From: Akebia trifoliata
Lineage: Eukaryota; Streptophyta; Magnoliopsida; Ranunculales; Lardizabalaceae
DNA: 64,000 bases
Assembly (NCBI GenBank): GCA_017979445.1
Contig: CM030704.1
Location: forward strand, 10,523,658 to 10,587,657
Direction of reading: 5' to 3'
The notes beneath the pieces are model-generated. The model saw only the letters and a program-made list of their open reading frames with translations. It ran no database searches and had not been told where the DNA came from. This document shows, in pieces, positions 1-11,454 of this stretch (within the stretch, counting starts at the first letter, position 1; each line of letters opens with the position of its first letter). The position numbers were made by a program, and so were the translations under genes.

Positions 1-9
1 GAGTCGCCA
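1..9 (-). other. Partial primer-binding site of an Ogre-type element
   Basis: The first nine bases read TGGCGACTC on the minus strand, directly next to the LTR that begins at base 12. The same bases start the primer-binding site of the complete element at 15839-15856. This shows that the body of a minus-strand element lies to the left of the window. The primer is inferred to be tRNA-Arg, as known for Ogre elements. Confidence 0.7.
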
Positions 10-11
10 GC

Positions 12-2340
12 TGTAGACACATGATTTTCATCATTACGACGGCCACATCTACGATGAATTGGAGTCGCCACCATTCAAATTGTAAATGGGTGTGAATGGT
101 CACCCGATGCACATTTTTCAAAAAATTGCCATTTTTGACATTTTAGTGACTCACGATGGATAAGGGGTAATCAACCTTGGCATTCTGGTAAGCAGCTCGG
201 TTGAAGAAAAGGAAGGTGTTAGGCACCCTTTTCTCCCCGCCAAGTAGCGGTAACCTCAATACATTTCGATCATTTTGATTTTAAAGAAAATTGGAAAATA
301 ATGTGCCACGTGTGTGTATTTGTACCCTAAGTGGGGATTCGTTTTTGACTTTATCATAAGGTCATTTCATTGATAGAAATGACCCTTTTAGACCTTTAGC
401 CTTGGGTCCATTCATGCTCAACTCATTTAAAACAAAATGAAAAGAAGGGGATACTAGAAGAGGGAGGAGAAGAGGATAGAGAGAGAAGGGGGGGTGCACT
501 TTGAACCCACCTTGAAGCTTTAAGGTTCTCCTTTCTTTTTTTTTTTCTTTCTTATTCTTCTATGCTTCTTGACTTCTCTTGACTTCTTAGTAGGCTATGA
601 GAGAATATGTATATTTTTTAATGTTATAGTGAGAGTAGAAGAGTAGAAGAGAAATGAGTAGAGATTAGATTTCTTTTTTCTAGTAAAACTTGGTGAAACT
701 TGGTAACTATTTTTGGAAGGAGGGGAGGGGTATTTATAATGTTTGGAGGATGGTTTGAGGGGTATAATGGGGTGAAAAGTTGAGAGAATAGAGAATGGCA
801 TGGGTATTTGAAGTGGAGGGTATGAAATTTTGAATGTAAGTGAAGGTATTTGTGTAATGAGGGAAATGGGTAGTGTTTTAACCCAAATGGTTTGAATCCT
901 ACCCAAATCTATTAAGGTAGAGTGTTTGGTAGGGTGAGATGAGTGATGGTTGATGTGGGGAGTGGGGGTGTAAGAGGGTTGTTTGGAGAAGGAGTGTTAG
1001 GTTAGTTGGAGAGGTGAGGTGTTTAGATTTAGGAGAATGGGTTGTGTAAGAGGTGGGTATATTGATTTTTGGGAGGAGAAAGGAGATGATGTCATATGGC
1101 AATCATGATGAGAGGGTGAGGTGATGAGATTGGTTGATTGGTTGATGGGGGTTGTTTAATTAGAGGGAAAGGTGTGGGTTAGTTGGTTAATGATAAGGGA
1201 AGTATGGATTGAGGTGATTTTATTGGATTGTTTTAAGGGAAAATGATGGGTTGATATGTAAGGAATATGGGTGGTGATGTGGGTGGTTGATGATATTAGA
1301 GAATGGTGATAGATTAGGGTATGGGTTGAGGTGTGGGTGGTTGATGATGTTAGAGAATAGGGATAGGTTAGGTTAGGGTAGGGTATGGGTTGAGGTGATT
1401 TTGGAGAGAGGTGATGTGGGTTAGATAAATTGTTTAGAGAATGATGATGAGGGTAGGTGATTAGATGAGGGAGGTGAATGGTGGTAATGACATGTGTCAT
1501 CTTTTGGTGTGAAGATTGTGATTGGTTGATGTGGGTAGTAGTTGATGGAATAGGGTTGTGGGTTGGATAATTGGATTTGGATAGGGTGATGTCTTGTGGG
1601 CTTTTGGTGTTGGGCTTTGGGGTTGTAGGTTATTTTGGATTGGGTAGGACTAGTTTTGGATTGGATTTTGAGGGTGGGTAGGTTTTAGGGTTTAAGTGAC
1701 ATGGAGTTAATTTTAGGTTAGGGTGTAAAGTGGGAAATTAATTACAAAAAGGTTAAGGGTTTATGGGCTTTGGAGTGTTTAGGGTGTTTGTGAATTTCGA
1801 GGCGGAGCGGTGGAAAGTAGATGAAGGATAAGCGTCCCAAGTCTTACATTTTTCCAATTTTTTATCTTTTTATGATTTTTAAAAATTATTAGATCGATTA
1901 AAATGCCACGTGTTGGCAAATCGGGATTTTTTAGGCCCGTTGGAGGATTTTATCAATTTTTTGAATGTAAGCGTGAAGCAGTGAAGGTGGGGACAATGTG
2001 GGATGAGTCCGGTCCCTTTTGTGAGTCCCTTAGACCATTAGGCAGTCTTAGGGGCCTTGGTTCAATTAAATTGCCACTTTTTAGTGATTCGGACTTTTGA
2101 AGCCCGTTGGCAAATTGTGTTGAAAAATTGATGTTTCAAATGGAACGGGGTAGATGGGAGCTTGCCAAGTCCCTTCATGTGGACTCGTTAGACCCTTAGG
2201 GGGTCTTACGGGTCTCGATTTGATAAAATTGTCAAATTTCGACGCTTCGGACCTTCGAGGCCTGTTGGCCCAGTTTATTTGGAGAATTACTATTTTTGGG
2301 CCTTTTCGAGTGAGGGCCCGTTCAAATTGGGGTGTTTACA
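12..2340 (-). mobile_element. 5' LTR of an Ogre/Tat-type Ty3/gypsy retrotransposon (body outside window)
   Basis: On the plus strand it starts TGTAGACAC and ends GGTGTTTACA, a near-perfect 9 bp inverted repeat with the usual TG...CA limits. The ends and internal motifs match the two 2005 bp LTRs at 5478 and 15860: a GGAGTCGCCACC motif at 61-72 and GGAAGGTGTTAGGCACC at 211-227. Its 2329 bp length and lower overall similarity mark it as a different subfamily. About 900-1800 is almost free of C on the plus strand. Open frames inside it (595-906, 899-1102, 1156-1500 and two on the plus strand) are low-complexity by-products. The partial primer-binding site at 1-9 shows this is the 5' LTR of a minus-strand element. 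The flanking target duplication cannot be checked. Confidence 0.85.
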
Positions 2341-2825
2341 CAATCAATGGACAAAATTTCACTGTATGAATCTATTTATGACTTCAAAGGATTTTATTAT
2401 GATTTAGGAAGGATGAAATAACCAATTTACAATTTTGATGTTTACACCCTCCTCCAAAGAAGAAGCAAAGCTTTTCAACATAATACTAAGGCACCAATTC
2501 TAAAGAAGATCCTAAATATTTTTTTAGAAGCAAGGTATCTTTTTCAATTGATTAAAAGTGAAACCTATAAATAAGAAAATTTACTAAAGCCTCCGCTGTA
2601 AATCAAGCATTGCAAGCTATTTTCTAAGAACTGAAAAATCCTTCTTAATCAATCAAGCATGAAGTTCGAAGAGAATAAAGCTATATGTCATCAGTTTGTT
2701 TGTATTTAATTGGTAATCAAAACACATTCACTTCGTTGAGCGAGAGTACTTAGATTTGTATCACTATCATTTTCATCAAAATCAATAAATCCACTTATCA
2801 TCTTATTGTAAATCCCTTTTTTTTA
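2341..2825. other. Unclassified spacer between two LTRs
   Basis: AT-rich sequence with no convincing gene. About 2690-2820 resembles the end of an LTR of some other family, but no partner copy is present in the window, so it is left unclassified. Confidence 0.3.
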
Positions 2826-4754
2826 TCAGGACACCGTATTCAGGATCCCTATCCTTTCTTGGAAGGTTTTGTTGAGCTAAGTGGTACGATGGAATCACCA
2901 CCATTCCAAGATTCAAGGGTATGAAAAATCACCCATAGATAAATAAGTCTCTAAACTTGTTTGTGGTTTAGAAGTTTGGTAAGTAGTTCGACTGAAAAGA
3001 AAAAAAAGTTGTTAGGCCCCATTCTTTGTTATCCTTTAGAGGACTATTTTTTATGATGACCTGCTTCTAAAGTTTTTTATATTTGCTTCTTGTTGGATTG
3101 CTCTTTTGATCACAGTTTTGAAAGGTCGGGGTATTCAAATCTTTGTCTATAAGCTTGTCCATTAGTTTCATATGTATTCTCAGATTAGGATTGTGAGAGC
3201 ATGTGCAAGTATTCGAAAGAAGAAAAACTGGTCTAAGGTTTCCACTACTGAGTGTTTCCTTAGATCTTTCCAAGTGCACATTGTACAACGAGGTGCTCCA
3301 ATATAATTCATTAGATGGGAGACTCACTACAACTTTACATTAATGAAAGACTAAGTATAAATGATGTTGGGTAGTACTTATACTTGTGAGTTCAGCGAAG
3401 ATTTCAACAACTTTTAAATTTCTCAAGGAATTTGGGAAATGTGAGGAGCAAAGCTTTAGTGTCTCAGAAGTTAGGATGGAAAGACTTAAAAAAATGGTTG
3501 GAGAAGTCAAAGAATTCAAGCAGAAACCAAAACTTTGGGCATTTTGGGGTGCTTGAAATATGAAGGGAGAGTCTAAGGAGGGCTTTGAATGGGCTTAGAA
3601 AGAATAAAAATGTAAATGTAATTCTTGGTTGTGGAGAATTGGGAGATGGTCCCTATTTATAGGTTTCCTCAATGCCCCTTTGAGCTTGTTCTTTACTAAA
3701 GTAACAAAAAATGGCCTAGATACCCTCATTTTCAACATGTAATAGAAAAATCATTAAATTTTTATTACTTTTCCCCCTAAAATCATTTTCTCCAAGCTAT
3801 TCAACCTCTATAGGAAATTAATTTAAATTTCATCTTGAATCCATCATTTTGAACATCAATTTAACCCTTTGTAAAAATCATAAAATTTTCTATTAAAAAA
3901 AATCTCATAATCTTCTAATTCGAAAAACCTATTCTTTTAGATTTCAAGAATAATGTAGATTAATTTGAATTGAAGGTTGAAAATTTGAGAAAATTTTTTA
4001 TCCAAGAGGTTGAAGACAAGGGTAATGAGCTTATTTTGCATTAGTTTATTGGAGAAGATCGAGGTCAAGCATACATGTAGGAGTTTTGGTGAATATTTGA
4101 GATACCTTGTATTTTTAAACTGGTGACATTGTCCCTTGACTTGGGTCATTTTGCATAGAATAATGAGAAATTACACAAAATCAATTATCTTCAAGTTCGA
4201 ATTGACCATTAACTATAGTTTGCCCCCACCCTGGCAGAAAATCCTGGCTCCAACCTTGTCAATGCCAACTTCAGATCTGATATAAGTACATAATTGAATT
4301 TGAAAATGGTTTGGGCTATACCTTGAAAATACTCAACACACACTATCAGGGAATGCCTTTAACCACTCCAAGCTTTAGACTGACCTTGAAATTCGGTCTC
4401 AAGTGAGGCTTTAAAACAATGGGCTAATATAGCAGTAGGCTTGTCATTTTTAAGATCGAACTTAGAGTTCAGTCTTGAAATTTTTAGGCCTACTCTAGAC
4501 TTAGGGTGTCTATTAAGGCTTGGGGTAATGGTTTGGTCTCGATGAGTTTTTAGGTGACATCTCTGGGGACCCAGGTTTGGTTCTTGGACTTGGTCTTTTC
4601 AAGGTTATGGGATTTTTAAAAAGGTCTAGGGTTTTGGGATTTGTGTTCTATTTTGAAAAAGATTTCATTCATAATTTCTTTGATACCATTGATCTTCTGG
4701 AACTACTGTTTTACAAAGTATCGAAAATTCATGCACAATTTTGGGGTGTCTACA
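2826..4754 (-). mobile_element. Eroded Ogre-type LTR
   Basis: The left edge (CAGGACACCGTATTC) is a degraded form of the TGTAGACACGG start of the intact LTRs, and the right edge TGGGGTGTCTACA at 4742-4754 is intact. GGAATCACCACC at 2891-2902 and GTTGTTAGGCCCC near 3008-3020 are decayed versions of the two conserved LTR motifs, in the right order and spacing. The length (about 1.9 kb) fits. No internal region or partner LTR is seen, so it is either an old solo LTR or a remnant. Short open frames at 3067-3327, 3937-4149 and 4577-4774 look like chance. Confidence 0.65.
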
Positions 4755-4904
4755 CTTATTTTGCACATCCCTAGGTAGATTGCAAAATTTATTATGAACA
4801 AATTTGTTTGAGATAAAAAAAACTTGAGTTATCTCACTTTCGGTGCCAATCAAGTCAAATAATCAATGTAAATTGTCCATCACATTAACTATACCAAGAT
4901 CTAA

Positions 4905-5030
4905 TATGACTATTTGTTTTTGTAAATTTTAACTCATTTGGTAGGTCTATTAAAGTCCAGACACCATTGTCATACATGGATTCAACCTCAATTGCATGTC
5001 TTTTTTCCAATGAGTGTACACATCCATAGT
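4905..5030 (-). pseudogene. Ty1/copia pol scrap (start of reverse transcriptase)
   Basis: One minus-strand frame reads AIEVESMYDNGVWTLIDLPN, which matches the conserved entry to the copia reverse-transcriptase domain (an E-x-E-S-M-x-x-N-x-V-W pattern followed by D-L-P). The surrounding frames are closed and no LTR is visible nearby. It is a short relic of an old copia insertion. Confidence 0.45.
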
Positions 5031-5428
5031 TAATGTGGTTTCTCAACAAGTTATAAGATCATTATCTTTTTCTTTATGGAAAATTGATAAAACTTACTTT
5101 TTAAATAACTAGAAGGTGGTATGTGCAAATTCACATATACCAAAATGGGTTATTTTAATTTAAAATATTAATTAAAGGATTTTTAAATATTATATAATAA
5201 AAATAATCTATATATATAAAGGCATGGGATTGTAATTTCTTGGTTTTGACCAAAATGACTCTAATTATATTAAGTTTAAATGTAAAAGTTGGGGCATTTA
5301 TGACATCCAAATTTTGGTGCCAAACCACTTCTACTCGGCTTCTCTCATTATAATTATAAAGATAATATTCAAGTCTGTCAAGAGGTCTTGAAATTACCTT
5401 TAAAAAAAAGATCTTGAAATTCTTTTAT
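5031..5428. other. AT-rich spacer with a possible Helitron 3' terminus
   Basis: No gene is seen. Reading the minus strand, the pairing arms around GAATTTGCA (5115-5138) are followed by ACCTTCTAG ending at 5109, with T after it. A hairpin followed about 10 nt later by CTAG is the classic Helitron 3' end. A similar arrangement occurs at 58361. No 5' TC end was identified, so this is only a candidate. Confidence 0.25.
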
Positions 5429-5472
5429 GGGAAAATTACGTAAAGGGCACACGTGGAGGGATTTCTTTCTAA

Positions 5473-5477
5473 GTAGC
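5473..5477. repeat. Target-site duplication, left copy (GTAGC)
   Basis: GTAGC directly precedes the LTR start TG at 5478 and matches GTAGT at 17865-17869 in four of five bases. The uninterrupted relative at 25729 supports the pre-insertion site. Confidence 0.75.
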
Positions 5478-7482
5478 TGTAGACACGGGATTTTGTCATT
5501 ACGATGACCACATCTACAATGGTTTGGAGTCGCCACCATTCATTTTTGTAAGTGGGTGTGAATGGTCACCCGATGTGCATTTTTTTTAGAAAATGTGACA
5601 TTTTTGGTATTTGGTGACTCTCGATGGATAAAGATGAATCAACCCTTGAAATTCGGGTAAGCGGCTCGGTTGGAAAAAAGGGAAGGTGTTAGGCACCCTT
5701 TTCTCCCCACTAGATAGTGGTAACCTCAACTCAACTCAGTCATTTTGATTAAAAAAATACAAAAAACGATGTGCCGCGTGTTGTGCATTTGTACCCTAGA
5801 TAGGGATTCATTTTCGGCTTGATCATAGGGTCATTCCATTGATGGAAATGACCCTTATAGACCTTTAGCCTTGGGGTCCATTCATCCTAATAAATAAAAT
5901 GAAAGGGGGAGGGTGATAGAAGAGGGAGGAGGAGGGGGTGTAAAAGAGAGAGGGGGGGATTGAACCCACCTTGTATCTTCTTTCTTCTTTTCTTCCTCTT
6001 GAGTCCTTAGTATTTTATGAAAATACAATTCTTGTATGGTTGAAGGAGTAGAGAAGAGATGATGAGAGAGATGAGTGGAGTATAATATTTTTTTTTTATA
6101 TGAGACTTGAGGAGGATTGGTGATGGTTGTTAGTAGTGAGAGTTGGAGAGAATTTTGTAGTGAAAGTTGGGGGCCATTTTTGGGAAGAGGAGGAGGGTAT
6201 TTATAGATGTTGAGGAGTTATTTTAGGGATATAATGGGGTGAAGTGAAGAAAAAGGGTAGAATGGTTATGAGTTTGAGAGAGAAATTGGTGTAATTTAGA
6301 GGAGATTGGAGGGTATTTAAGGAAGGGGGGTTAAATGGGTGAGTTTTGACCCAAATGGTTTGGATCATACCCAACCCATTTGAGTGGAGTGTTTGGTGAG
6401 GTGAGTTTAAGATGGTGGTTGAGATTAAATGGTATTTGGTTTAAGAGAATGGAGGATTTAAAGAGGTGGTTGATGATATTTTGGGAGGGTGAGGGAGATG
6501 ATGCCATGTGTCAAAGTGGTTGGAAATGAAGGGTTGAGATAAGTTGATGGGAGAGGTTGAGTGTTTGACTTGAGAAGATGGTGTAGGTTTAGGTTGTAGA
6601 TGTAGGTTTTGTAGGGAATGATGAGGGTAGATTAGGGGAGGTATAGGTTAGGGGTGTGGGTAAATGTGTTTGATTTGAGAGAAAAGGTGATGGGTTGATG
6701 TGTGGATAGATGGGATTTAAAGCAAATTAATTGGGTAGGTAGTTGGGTGAGGGAGGTGAGATGGGGTGATGACATGTGTCATCTTTTGATGATAAAAGAG
6801 TGATTGGTTGATGTGGGTTGTGGTTTATGGGTTAGGGTTGTGGGTTGGATAATGAATTGGATATGGTTAATGATTTGTGGGCTTTGTAGTGTTGGGCTTG
6901 GGTTTTAGAAATGGTTTTGGGTTTTAGGGTTTGGTTGAGGGTTATTTTGGAATGGGTTTTGAGGGTATAGGTTGGTTTTAGATTTTAGGTGATGTAGGAT
7001 TGATTTTAGGCTAAGGGTAAGATGAGAAATCGATTTAGGAAAGTGTTGAGGGCTCATGGGCCTTAGGTGGGCCTATGGTTTTTTTGCGGATTCGGAGGCG
7101 GAGCGGTGGTAATGGAGGAGGGGTAGGCATCCCAAGTTTCACATTTTTAATTTTTTAATTTTTTTAGATTTTTGCAATCATTAGTTTGATAAAAAATGCC
7201 ACGTGTTGGCGAATCGGGCTTTTTAGGCCCGTTGGTGAAATTTATCGAAAATTTGGCGTTTTTTATTTTGGAAGCGGAGCGGTGAATATTGGGAAGACGT
7301 AAGGTAGGCCGAGTCCTTTCGGTAGGTCTCCTAAACCATTGAGAGGTCTTAGGGGCCTCGAGTTGGTAAAAATGTCACTTTTCAATGACTTGGGCCTTTA
7401 AGGCCCGTTGGCCCATTTATTTAGAAAATCGATATTTTTGGGCCCTTTCGAGAAGTGGCCCGTTCAAATTGAGGTGTCTACA
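5478..7482 (-). repeat. 3' LTR of the Ogre-type element
   Basis: TGTAGACAC...GTGTCTACA ends. It is nearly identical to 15860-17864. The visible differences are mostly C/T or G/A transitions and are concentrated in the first 450 bases, as expected for methylated DNA. The plus strand is C-poor at about 6350-7050. Conserved motifs: GGAGTCGCCACC at 5526-5537 and GGAAGGTGTTAGGCACC at 5681-5697. Confidence 0.92.
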
Positions 7483-7497
7483 GCTGCCCTTCTTTGC
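7483..7497 (-). other. Polypurine tract of the Ogre-type element
   Basis: On the minus strand, GCAAAGAAGGGCAGC lies directly upstream of the 3' LTR start TGTAGACACC. This is the expected position and purine-rich make-up of a plus-strand primer. Confidence 0.65.
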
Positions 7498-7659
7498 AGG
7501 AATTGCGTGCAAAGAACTGCAAAAAATAGACTAAACCCCTATTTGTATGGGCCAGAAAAGTTCTGTACAAACACGATCTCGAATTATCGATTGTATTGAA
7601 GATTTTTGTGGAAAATGGCTGCTCAAGCACGGGGTCTGACAGAGTTTTGCCTTATTAAT

Positions 7660-8166
7660 TCATTGATCTCGATGGTGCGGAGCTCGTGTGAGATCTTTGA
7701 TTTGATGAAAATTTGATGAGTTTTGAAATTCGACTATTTCTTCGATCGTGTTTTGACAAATCGGAGCCTCAAGGGTCAATGGGAATTCCTCCCAATTGTT
7801 CAAAACTTCCCCTTCTCTGAGGGGGCGGATGAGATGTGAAAGTGATGTGTTGGGTGATTTGGTCGGTGGTTCGGAGATAACTATGATCTCCGATTGATTT
7901 TTGTCAGATTGGGGCATGGTCCCTCCCAAGCTTGGTGGGATGACGACTGATGCCCAGTCAATGCCCGTTGAAAAGGGTGAGTCTTCCTTTTGGTCGGTAG
8001 TGATTTCCACGTTGGTAGATTTTAAAACGGTCTCGGATAGACTTTTGTTGGAATCCCCATTGAATAGAACATCAATGCCTTCTACGAAGGATGGTTGGGA
8101 CTCAACAACTAAGTCTTCTTGAAAGTGCAGTGGTGCAATTTTTACCGTTTTTGCCCTTTTTGCCAA
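7660..8166 (-). pseudogene. Linker region after protease; pol ends here
   Basis: An open frame of 168 codons that continues the gag-protease polyprotein in a shifted frame. It is acidic and Ser/Pro-rich (a run near EIIVISEPPTKSP) and has no recognisable catalytic motif. In Ogre elements this stretch joins protease to reverse transcriptase. Here it stops at 7660, and only about 177 bases follow before the 3' LTR. No reverse transcriptase, RNase H or integrase motif is found in any frame between 7483 and 8166. The deletion breakpoint must lie close to 7660. Confidence 0.6.
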
Positions 8167-8870
8167 TGGTGGTTCCGATAAGGTTTGCTCTTGATAGCTT
8201 TGCTCTTACCTTCTCCTTCCCCTTCTCGATGTGATTGACAGCCGCGAATTGGTACGAATGGTAGAGTGCCTTGTCCTTTGTCATCTCTATATCAATAAAT
8301 GGCACGTCCGGAGCTCTGCCGGCCGGGATCAAGTTTTCTTCCAAAACGGATATCATTCTCTGTCCCATGATGAATTTGACTCTCTGGTGTAGAGAAGAAG
8401 GTACTGCCCCTGCTATGTGGATCCATGGCCTGCCTAGTAATAAATTGAAGGTTGTCGGTATTTCCATGACTTCAAATGTTACTTCGAAGGTGCACGGGCC
8501 TATTGTGATGGGTAAATCCACCTCTCCCAAGGAGTCTCTTCTTGAGCTATCAAAGCCTCGGACGACCTTGTTGTTGGGCTTCACATGAGACCAATCAGCG
8601 TTGAGCTTCCGGAAGGTTTCAAGTGGACAAACATTAAGCGCTGAGCCATTATCAATCAGCACCCTGGCAACCATCATGCCCTTGCATATGACCATGATGT
8701 TTAGTGGCTCGACGTGCCCCGTTCCTCCAGGCAAAAATTCATCTTCAGTGAAAATAATGGGATTGGGGGCCATTATCTGGCCAATCGTTTGTTCTAGTTG
8801 CGTAGGTGAGGTAGTTGCAGGTACATGCGATTTTTCCAAAACTCTCAGTAATGCCTTCTGACTTTTGCAT
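8102..8870 (-). pseudogene. Retropepsin-like protease of the Ogre-type element
   Basis: Encodes an aspartic protease that would cut the element polyprotein. The active-site motif LIDNGSALNV (plus positions about 8634-8663) has D-N-G in place of the usual D-T/S-G; this variant is common in Ogre/Tat proteins. The second landmark, GRPWIH, is at about 8417-8434, followed by AGAVPSSLHQ. The frame is shifted against upstream gag near 8830-8860 by a small indel and shifts again near 8160, so no continuous gag-pro product can be made. In the family, reverse transcriptase would follow; here it is absent. Confidence 0.75.
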
Positions 8871-11373
8871 TAGACCTAGGATACTGATTTGAGCTGGCTG
8901 TTTGTTCAATCTGTCCACTATATTATGCTCTCTCTTGAGGACGAGCTTAATAAAGTCTGTGGCTTCTTCGTCTGTCACTTTCACTTTTTCTTCCGTCTTC
9001 TCCTCCTTATACAGCTTACCCTTTCCCATTGCTTCTCTTTTCTCTTCGTCGGTCACCCCTTTGCCTTCTTCCTTGATTTTCACCCCATTTTTTGATATTT
9101 TTTTGTATCGCCCTGCCCTTTTCATATGCCCAATGTCGGCCACCATTGCTTTCTTCATGGCTTCAACCCCGGAGGATATGGTGATGGTTGTCTCGTAACT
9201 CCAGGGAACTGCCTGGATAGAGTTATAAGGGAATGGTTTGGGTGAGTGTATGGTCATGGGAGGTGGATCGGGTTTTACATTGAGGATGAGAGGTGGTGCC
9301 GATGGTTTTGATGGAGTGTATGGGATGATGAGCGGTGGTCGTGAAGATGAGGTGTATGGTATATGGAGAGGGGGTCGAGTTGATCCTTGGGAATATGGTG
9401 GTGTGTAGGGTATAACAAGGGGAGGTCGGGTTGAATTTTGATGATGGGGTGATCCGTAAGGTATAACTAAAGGTGGTCGGGTAGCGGTATTTTGATGAGG
9501 GGGATGGATGGTGAGGTTGGCCATTCTGAGAGGTAGCTGTGAATTCTGCGATGAATCTGTATAACGGTTGACTGTGTTAACCGTTGACGTCCTTGATTCC
9601 TTCGTGAAGCGTACCCTGACTTTTGCACCGATAGGCGCTATCAAATCTGAGGGATTGAAGTCGAGTTCTCCGCAGATGACATTTACCCTATGCCCACTCC
9701 CCTCTCCATTGTGAGTAGGTAGGGGGTTTTGATTGATATTTGTTGTTGGGGGTGGGTTGGCAGGTCCATCCAGTATGAGTGCTTTTTTATCTATCAAATT
9801 TTGCACCTGGTGCTTGAGTTGCCAGCACTGATCAGTAGAGTGCCCCGGTGCACCCATGTGAAATTCACAAAACAAGCTGGGGTTATACCCTGGTCCTTTC
9901 GCAGCCTCTGGATTTGGTGGTCGTTTCGTGAGGTACTCTCCCCTAAGCAAGAGCGGAAGTAATTCTGTCAACGTCATAGGCAATCTGGTGAATACTCTGT
10001 TTACCCTGTTAGGTCGTGCTTGTTGATTTTGCCCATACTGTGGTACTGGTTGTACTTGTGGAGGAACTGTCTGAAAGAGATTCTGCGGTGCTGGAACCCA
10101 AACAGTTCGAGGTACTGGCGCCCAAGGGACTTGTGGTGCCTGCGGCCTCTGAACTGGTGCCTGAATGAAAAGAGGTTGGCTGGGTTGTACATTGTTGATT
10201 TCAGTTTCCTCTTTTTTTTTTGACAAAAGGCACGAACTTCTTCTGTGCCGATGTCCCTGCTGCTGCACTTAGGGATGTGAAGTCAAATATTAAACCAGTT
10301 CGGATCCCATCCTCGACCCGGTCTGCCACTTGAACAAGATTGGAGAAAGTGCCCGTGGTATGTCCAACCAGATGCGTATAAAAGGCATGCCCTAGTGTTG
10401 AGATGAACGTGGTGTTCATCTCTTGTTCAGTCATTGCAGGCCTCACTTGTGAGGCAGACTCCCGCCATCTTTGGGCATACTCTTTTACTGTTTCCCTCTG
10501 TTTTCTCACCATTTTAGCCATGTCGTTTCAATCCAATCCCACATCCGTATTGAACCGATAATTATGCCAGAACATTTCAGCCAAGTCTTGCCAACTTTTG
10601 ATAAGCGTATGGTCTAATCCGGAAAACCATTTAAGTGCTGGCCCTATCAAGCTTCTTTGAAACAATTGCACCAGTAGCCTGTCATCTTCGCCGTATTGGC
10701 ACATGGATCCACAGTATAGTTTTAGATGTAACAGAGGACACCCCACCCCACTGTACTTCTCAAACTCCGGACATTTGAACTTGACCGGCAATTGTGCATT
10801 AGGATAAAAGCAAAGGTCCCTGAATCTTGTTCCTCCTAAAGTATTTGTACCCTTCATCCGTCTCATTTCTTCTTAGAGAGACTCTATCTGCTGGGCCATT
10901 TTGTTATCAGTGGCATTTTTGGCCTCAGGCACCCTGAAGTCACACTCATCATCTGGGATTACCACCGGAGGTGGTTGATTCTGTGGGATGTAAAGTGGAG
11001 GGCCCTGATACATTGGCACCGTAGGAGGTGTGGTGGTCTGTTGATCTGGTCGTGTCTGTTCAAGGGGTTCTGGATTTGATCCAGATGCTTGGTGCTGAGC
11101 GGCTTGCGCTTGTAGGAAGTTAGTATTACTAAAAACAGCCATCAACATTTGTTCTTGTCTTTTCGTTGCTTCTATTAACTTCGCTATCATTGCATTAGCT
11201 TCAGCAAGTTCACTTGTCGCAGGTTGTGGGTCCTCTGAGTTGCTCATAGTTGATGTAGATCGAAGGAAATACGGAGGCTTCTCAGGTTGTTTGTACTTCT
11301 TTCGTTTGGCCACCTTTGGGTACAGAAGACCAAGCATTACTATCTTGTTTACAAAAAGAAAAATGCCTGACAT
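8860..11373 (-). pseudogene. Gag polyprotein of the Ogre-type element, with two stops and a frameshift
   Basis: This is the structural capsid protein of the element. In order: an N-terminal segment (11373-10873) that is Gln-rich with a likely helical stretch (AEANAMIAKLIEATKRQEQM); the capsid-type core (10866-10201) with PEFEKYSGVGCP, ALKWFSGLD and YAQRWRESASQV; then a Pro/Gln-rich part and a C-x2-H-x5-H-x4-C zinc-knuckle-like motif (FCEFHMGAPGHSTDQC, about 9829-9875), and four degenerate RPPL-IPYTPP repeats (9301-9500). Two in-frame stops (about 10876 and 10530) are each consistent with a single C-to-T change, and the frame shifts in an A9 run near 10210. Otherwise the reading frame is well kept, so inactivation is recent. 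Confidence 0.8.
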
Positions 11374-11454
11374 TTTATTAGGTCGGGTAAAAGTTATTTA
11401 TTTTAAAGCGAACGAGTTTTAAAGAAAGAGTTCTTTGGTTTGGAGCCAACATTA

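Noticed and set aside
1360..1390. Telomere-like GGTTAGGTTAGGGTAGGGTA
   Set aside because: Short and irregular, part of the G/T-rich LTR tract; similar words are scattered in all LTR copies.
1156..1500. Open frame of 114 codons rich in Thr, His, Ser and Pro (minus), and neighbours at 595-906 and 899-1102
   Set aside because: They arise from the C-poor plus strand of an LTR; no motif, no start context, not kept in the other LTR copies.
12..2340. Large DNA transposon with TGTAGACAC inverted ends
   Set aside because: The adjacent primer-binding site and the paired copies around gag and protease show that these are LTRs.
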